From an uncultured Pyrinomonas sp. (GTDB lineage: Bacteria > Acidobacteriota > Blastocatellia > Pyrinomonadales > Pyrinomonadaceae), in assembly GCA_937135995.1 (NCBI GenBank), contig CAKZOF010000231.1, positions 1-14,046 on the forward strand: DNA of 14,046 bases, in the 5' to 3' direction. The position numbers and the translations under genes are program-made. Of this stretch, positions 13,111 through 14,046 are shown piece by piece. The notes under the pieces were generated by a model that was not told where the DNA came from, searched no databases, and saw nothing but the letters and a program-made list of their open reading frames with translations. Numbering within the stretch: position 1 is the first letter of the stretch; each line of letters begins with the position of its first letter.

Positions 13111-14046
13111 CTATTCCGTCTTGCCCTCCGCGCCGCTCTGCGCTTGCAGCAATTGGCGCAAGACGTAGGGCAGGATGCCGCCGTGACGGTAGTAATCGAC
13201 CTCGATGGGCGTATCGATGCGCAGGATGACTGGCACTTCATCGGTCCGCCCGTTGGCCCGGTGGATGACGAGCGTGATCTCCTCGCGTGGCATGATCCCG
13301 TCTTCGATGCCGATGAGATCGAAGACTTCCGTTCCGTCGAGTCCGAGCGTTTGCGCGCTCATCCCCTCTTTGAACTGGCACGGCAGCACACCCATGCCGA
13401 CGAGATTGGACCGGTGGATGCGCTCGAAGCTCTGGGCGATGACGGCGCGCACACCCAACAGGCGCGTCCCCTTGGCCGCCCAGTCGCGCGAGCTGCCCGT
13501 GCCGTATTCCTGACCGGCAATGACCACGAGCGGCACGCCCGCCGCCTGATAGTGGACGGCGGCGTCGTAGATACTCATGCGCTCGCCGACCGGCTGCAAC
13601 ACGGTCACGCCGCCTTCGGTGCCCGGAACCATCAGGTTCTTGATGCGCACGTTGGCGAACGTGCCGCGCACCATGACTTGGTGGTTGCCGCGCCGTGCGC
13701 CGTAGGAATTGAAGTCTTCCGGCTTAACGCCGCGAAGCTGCAGATAGACGCCCGCGGGCGAGGTCGGTTTGATCGCGCCCGCTGGGCTAATGTGATCGGT
13801 CGTCACCGAATCGCCGAAGATCGCCAAGGGGCGCGCTCCTTTGATGTCACACAGCGGCCCTGGGTCCATGCTGAACTTTTCGAAGTAGGGTGGCTCTTGA
13901 ATGTAGGTCGATTGCGGATCCCAATCGTAGACATCGCCCGTGCTCGATGGGATCTCGTTCCACAACGGGTTCTCTTCGACGAAATTGCTGTAGAGCCGGC
14001 GATAGGTTTCTGGATCGAAGGCGAGGCGCATCAACTGAGCGATCTC
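13111..14046 (-). CDS. acnA: Aconitate hydratase, C-terminal part (runs off window)
   Basis: The last 311 residues of an AcnA/IRP1-type aconitase, which interconverts citrate and isocitrate in the TCA cycle in the cytoplasm. The frame continues without a stop to the window edge ([10 protein letters not shown]), so about two thirds of the gene, including the cysteines that hold the 4Fe-4S cluster, lies outside. Visible signatures are [47 protein letters not shown] (swivel domain with the substrate-binding serine and arginine) and [17 protein letters not shown]. The C-terminus ([17 protein letters not shown]) matches the AcnA type rather than AcnB. A strong terminator follows the stop. Nothing suggests truncation other than the window boundary. 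Confidence 0.97.
   Translation of the reverse strand, partial: EIAQLMRLAFDPETYRRLYSNFVEENPLWNEIPSSTGDVYDWDPQSTYIQEPPYFEKFSMDPGPLCDIKGARPLAIFGDSVTTDHISPAGAIKPTSPAGVYLQLRGVKPEDFNSYGARRGNHQVMVRGTFANVRIKNLMVPGTEGGVTVLQPVGERMSIYDAAVHYQAAGVPLVVIAGQEYGTGSSRDWAAKGTRLLGVRAVIAQSFERIHRSNLVGMGVLPCQFKEGMSAQTLGLDGTEVFDLIGIEDGIMPREEITLVIHRANGRTDEVPVILRIDTPIEVDYYRHGGILPYVLRQLLQAQSGAEGKTE

Noticed and set aside
1..14046. tRNA, rRNA, CRISPR array, insertion sequence or phage genes
   Set aside because: No cloverleaf-like TTCGAATCC arms, no regularly spaced repeats, and no transposase or integrase motifs were seen in any frame.

Overview
This 14 kb, GC-rich window reads as ordinary chromosomal DNA of a Gram-negative-type bacterium. 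Supporting signs are several exported proteins with signal peptides, a TonB-dependent outer-membrane receptor with an N-terminal carboxypeptidase-regulatory-like domain, and an AcnA-type aconitase. That receptor type, a GH92 glycosidase and the codon and base bias would fit Acidobacteriota (Blastocatellia-like). The taxonomic placement is inference, because no rRNA or marker-gene comparison was possible.

Layout. Bases 1-497 carry no convincing gene but hold several strong inverted repeats, including two competing hairpins just before the first gene. Next, on the + strand, come a secreted two-domain protein of unknown function (498-1958), a branched terminator, an O-methyltransferase-like SAM-dependent enzyme (2251-3321), the rRNA/tRNA methyltransferase RlmN (3439-4518, possibly leaderless) and a small exported protein that is only the N-terminal domain of DsbD (4684-5229). 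A terminator and a 42-bp dyad overlapping a promoter precede an apparent three-gene operon: exported GH92 alpha-mannosidase (5508-7793), APC-family amino-acid permease (7810-9135) and PLP-dependent aminotransferase (9132-10226). The last two genes overlap by GTGA.

On the - strand, converging on that operon across an AT-rich 96-bp spacer, lies a TonB-dependent receptor (10323-12563). Upstream of it are about 470 bp without a convincing gene but with nested inverted repeats. Then come the terminator and C-terminal 311 residues of aconitase (13111 to beyond the window end).

How the genes may work together. The mannosidase, permease and aminotransferase could form a glycoprotein or glycopeptide scavenging unit: trim mannose outside the cytoplasm, import released amino acids, transaminate them. 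The convergent receptor could serve outer-membrane uptake, but nothing in the sequence shows its substrate. RlmN, the methyltransferase and aconitase look like independent housekeeping or accessory genes. No mobile element, CRISPR array, tRNA or rRNA gene was seen, and no clearly new defence or metabolic system. The most interesting signals are the non-coding structures and the unassigned two-domain secreted protein.
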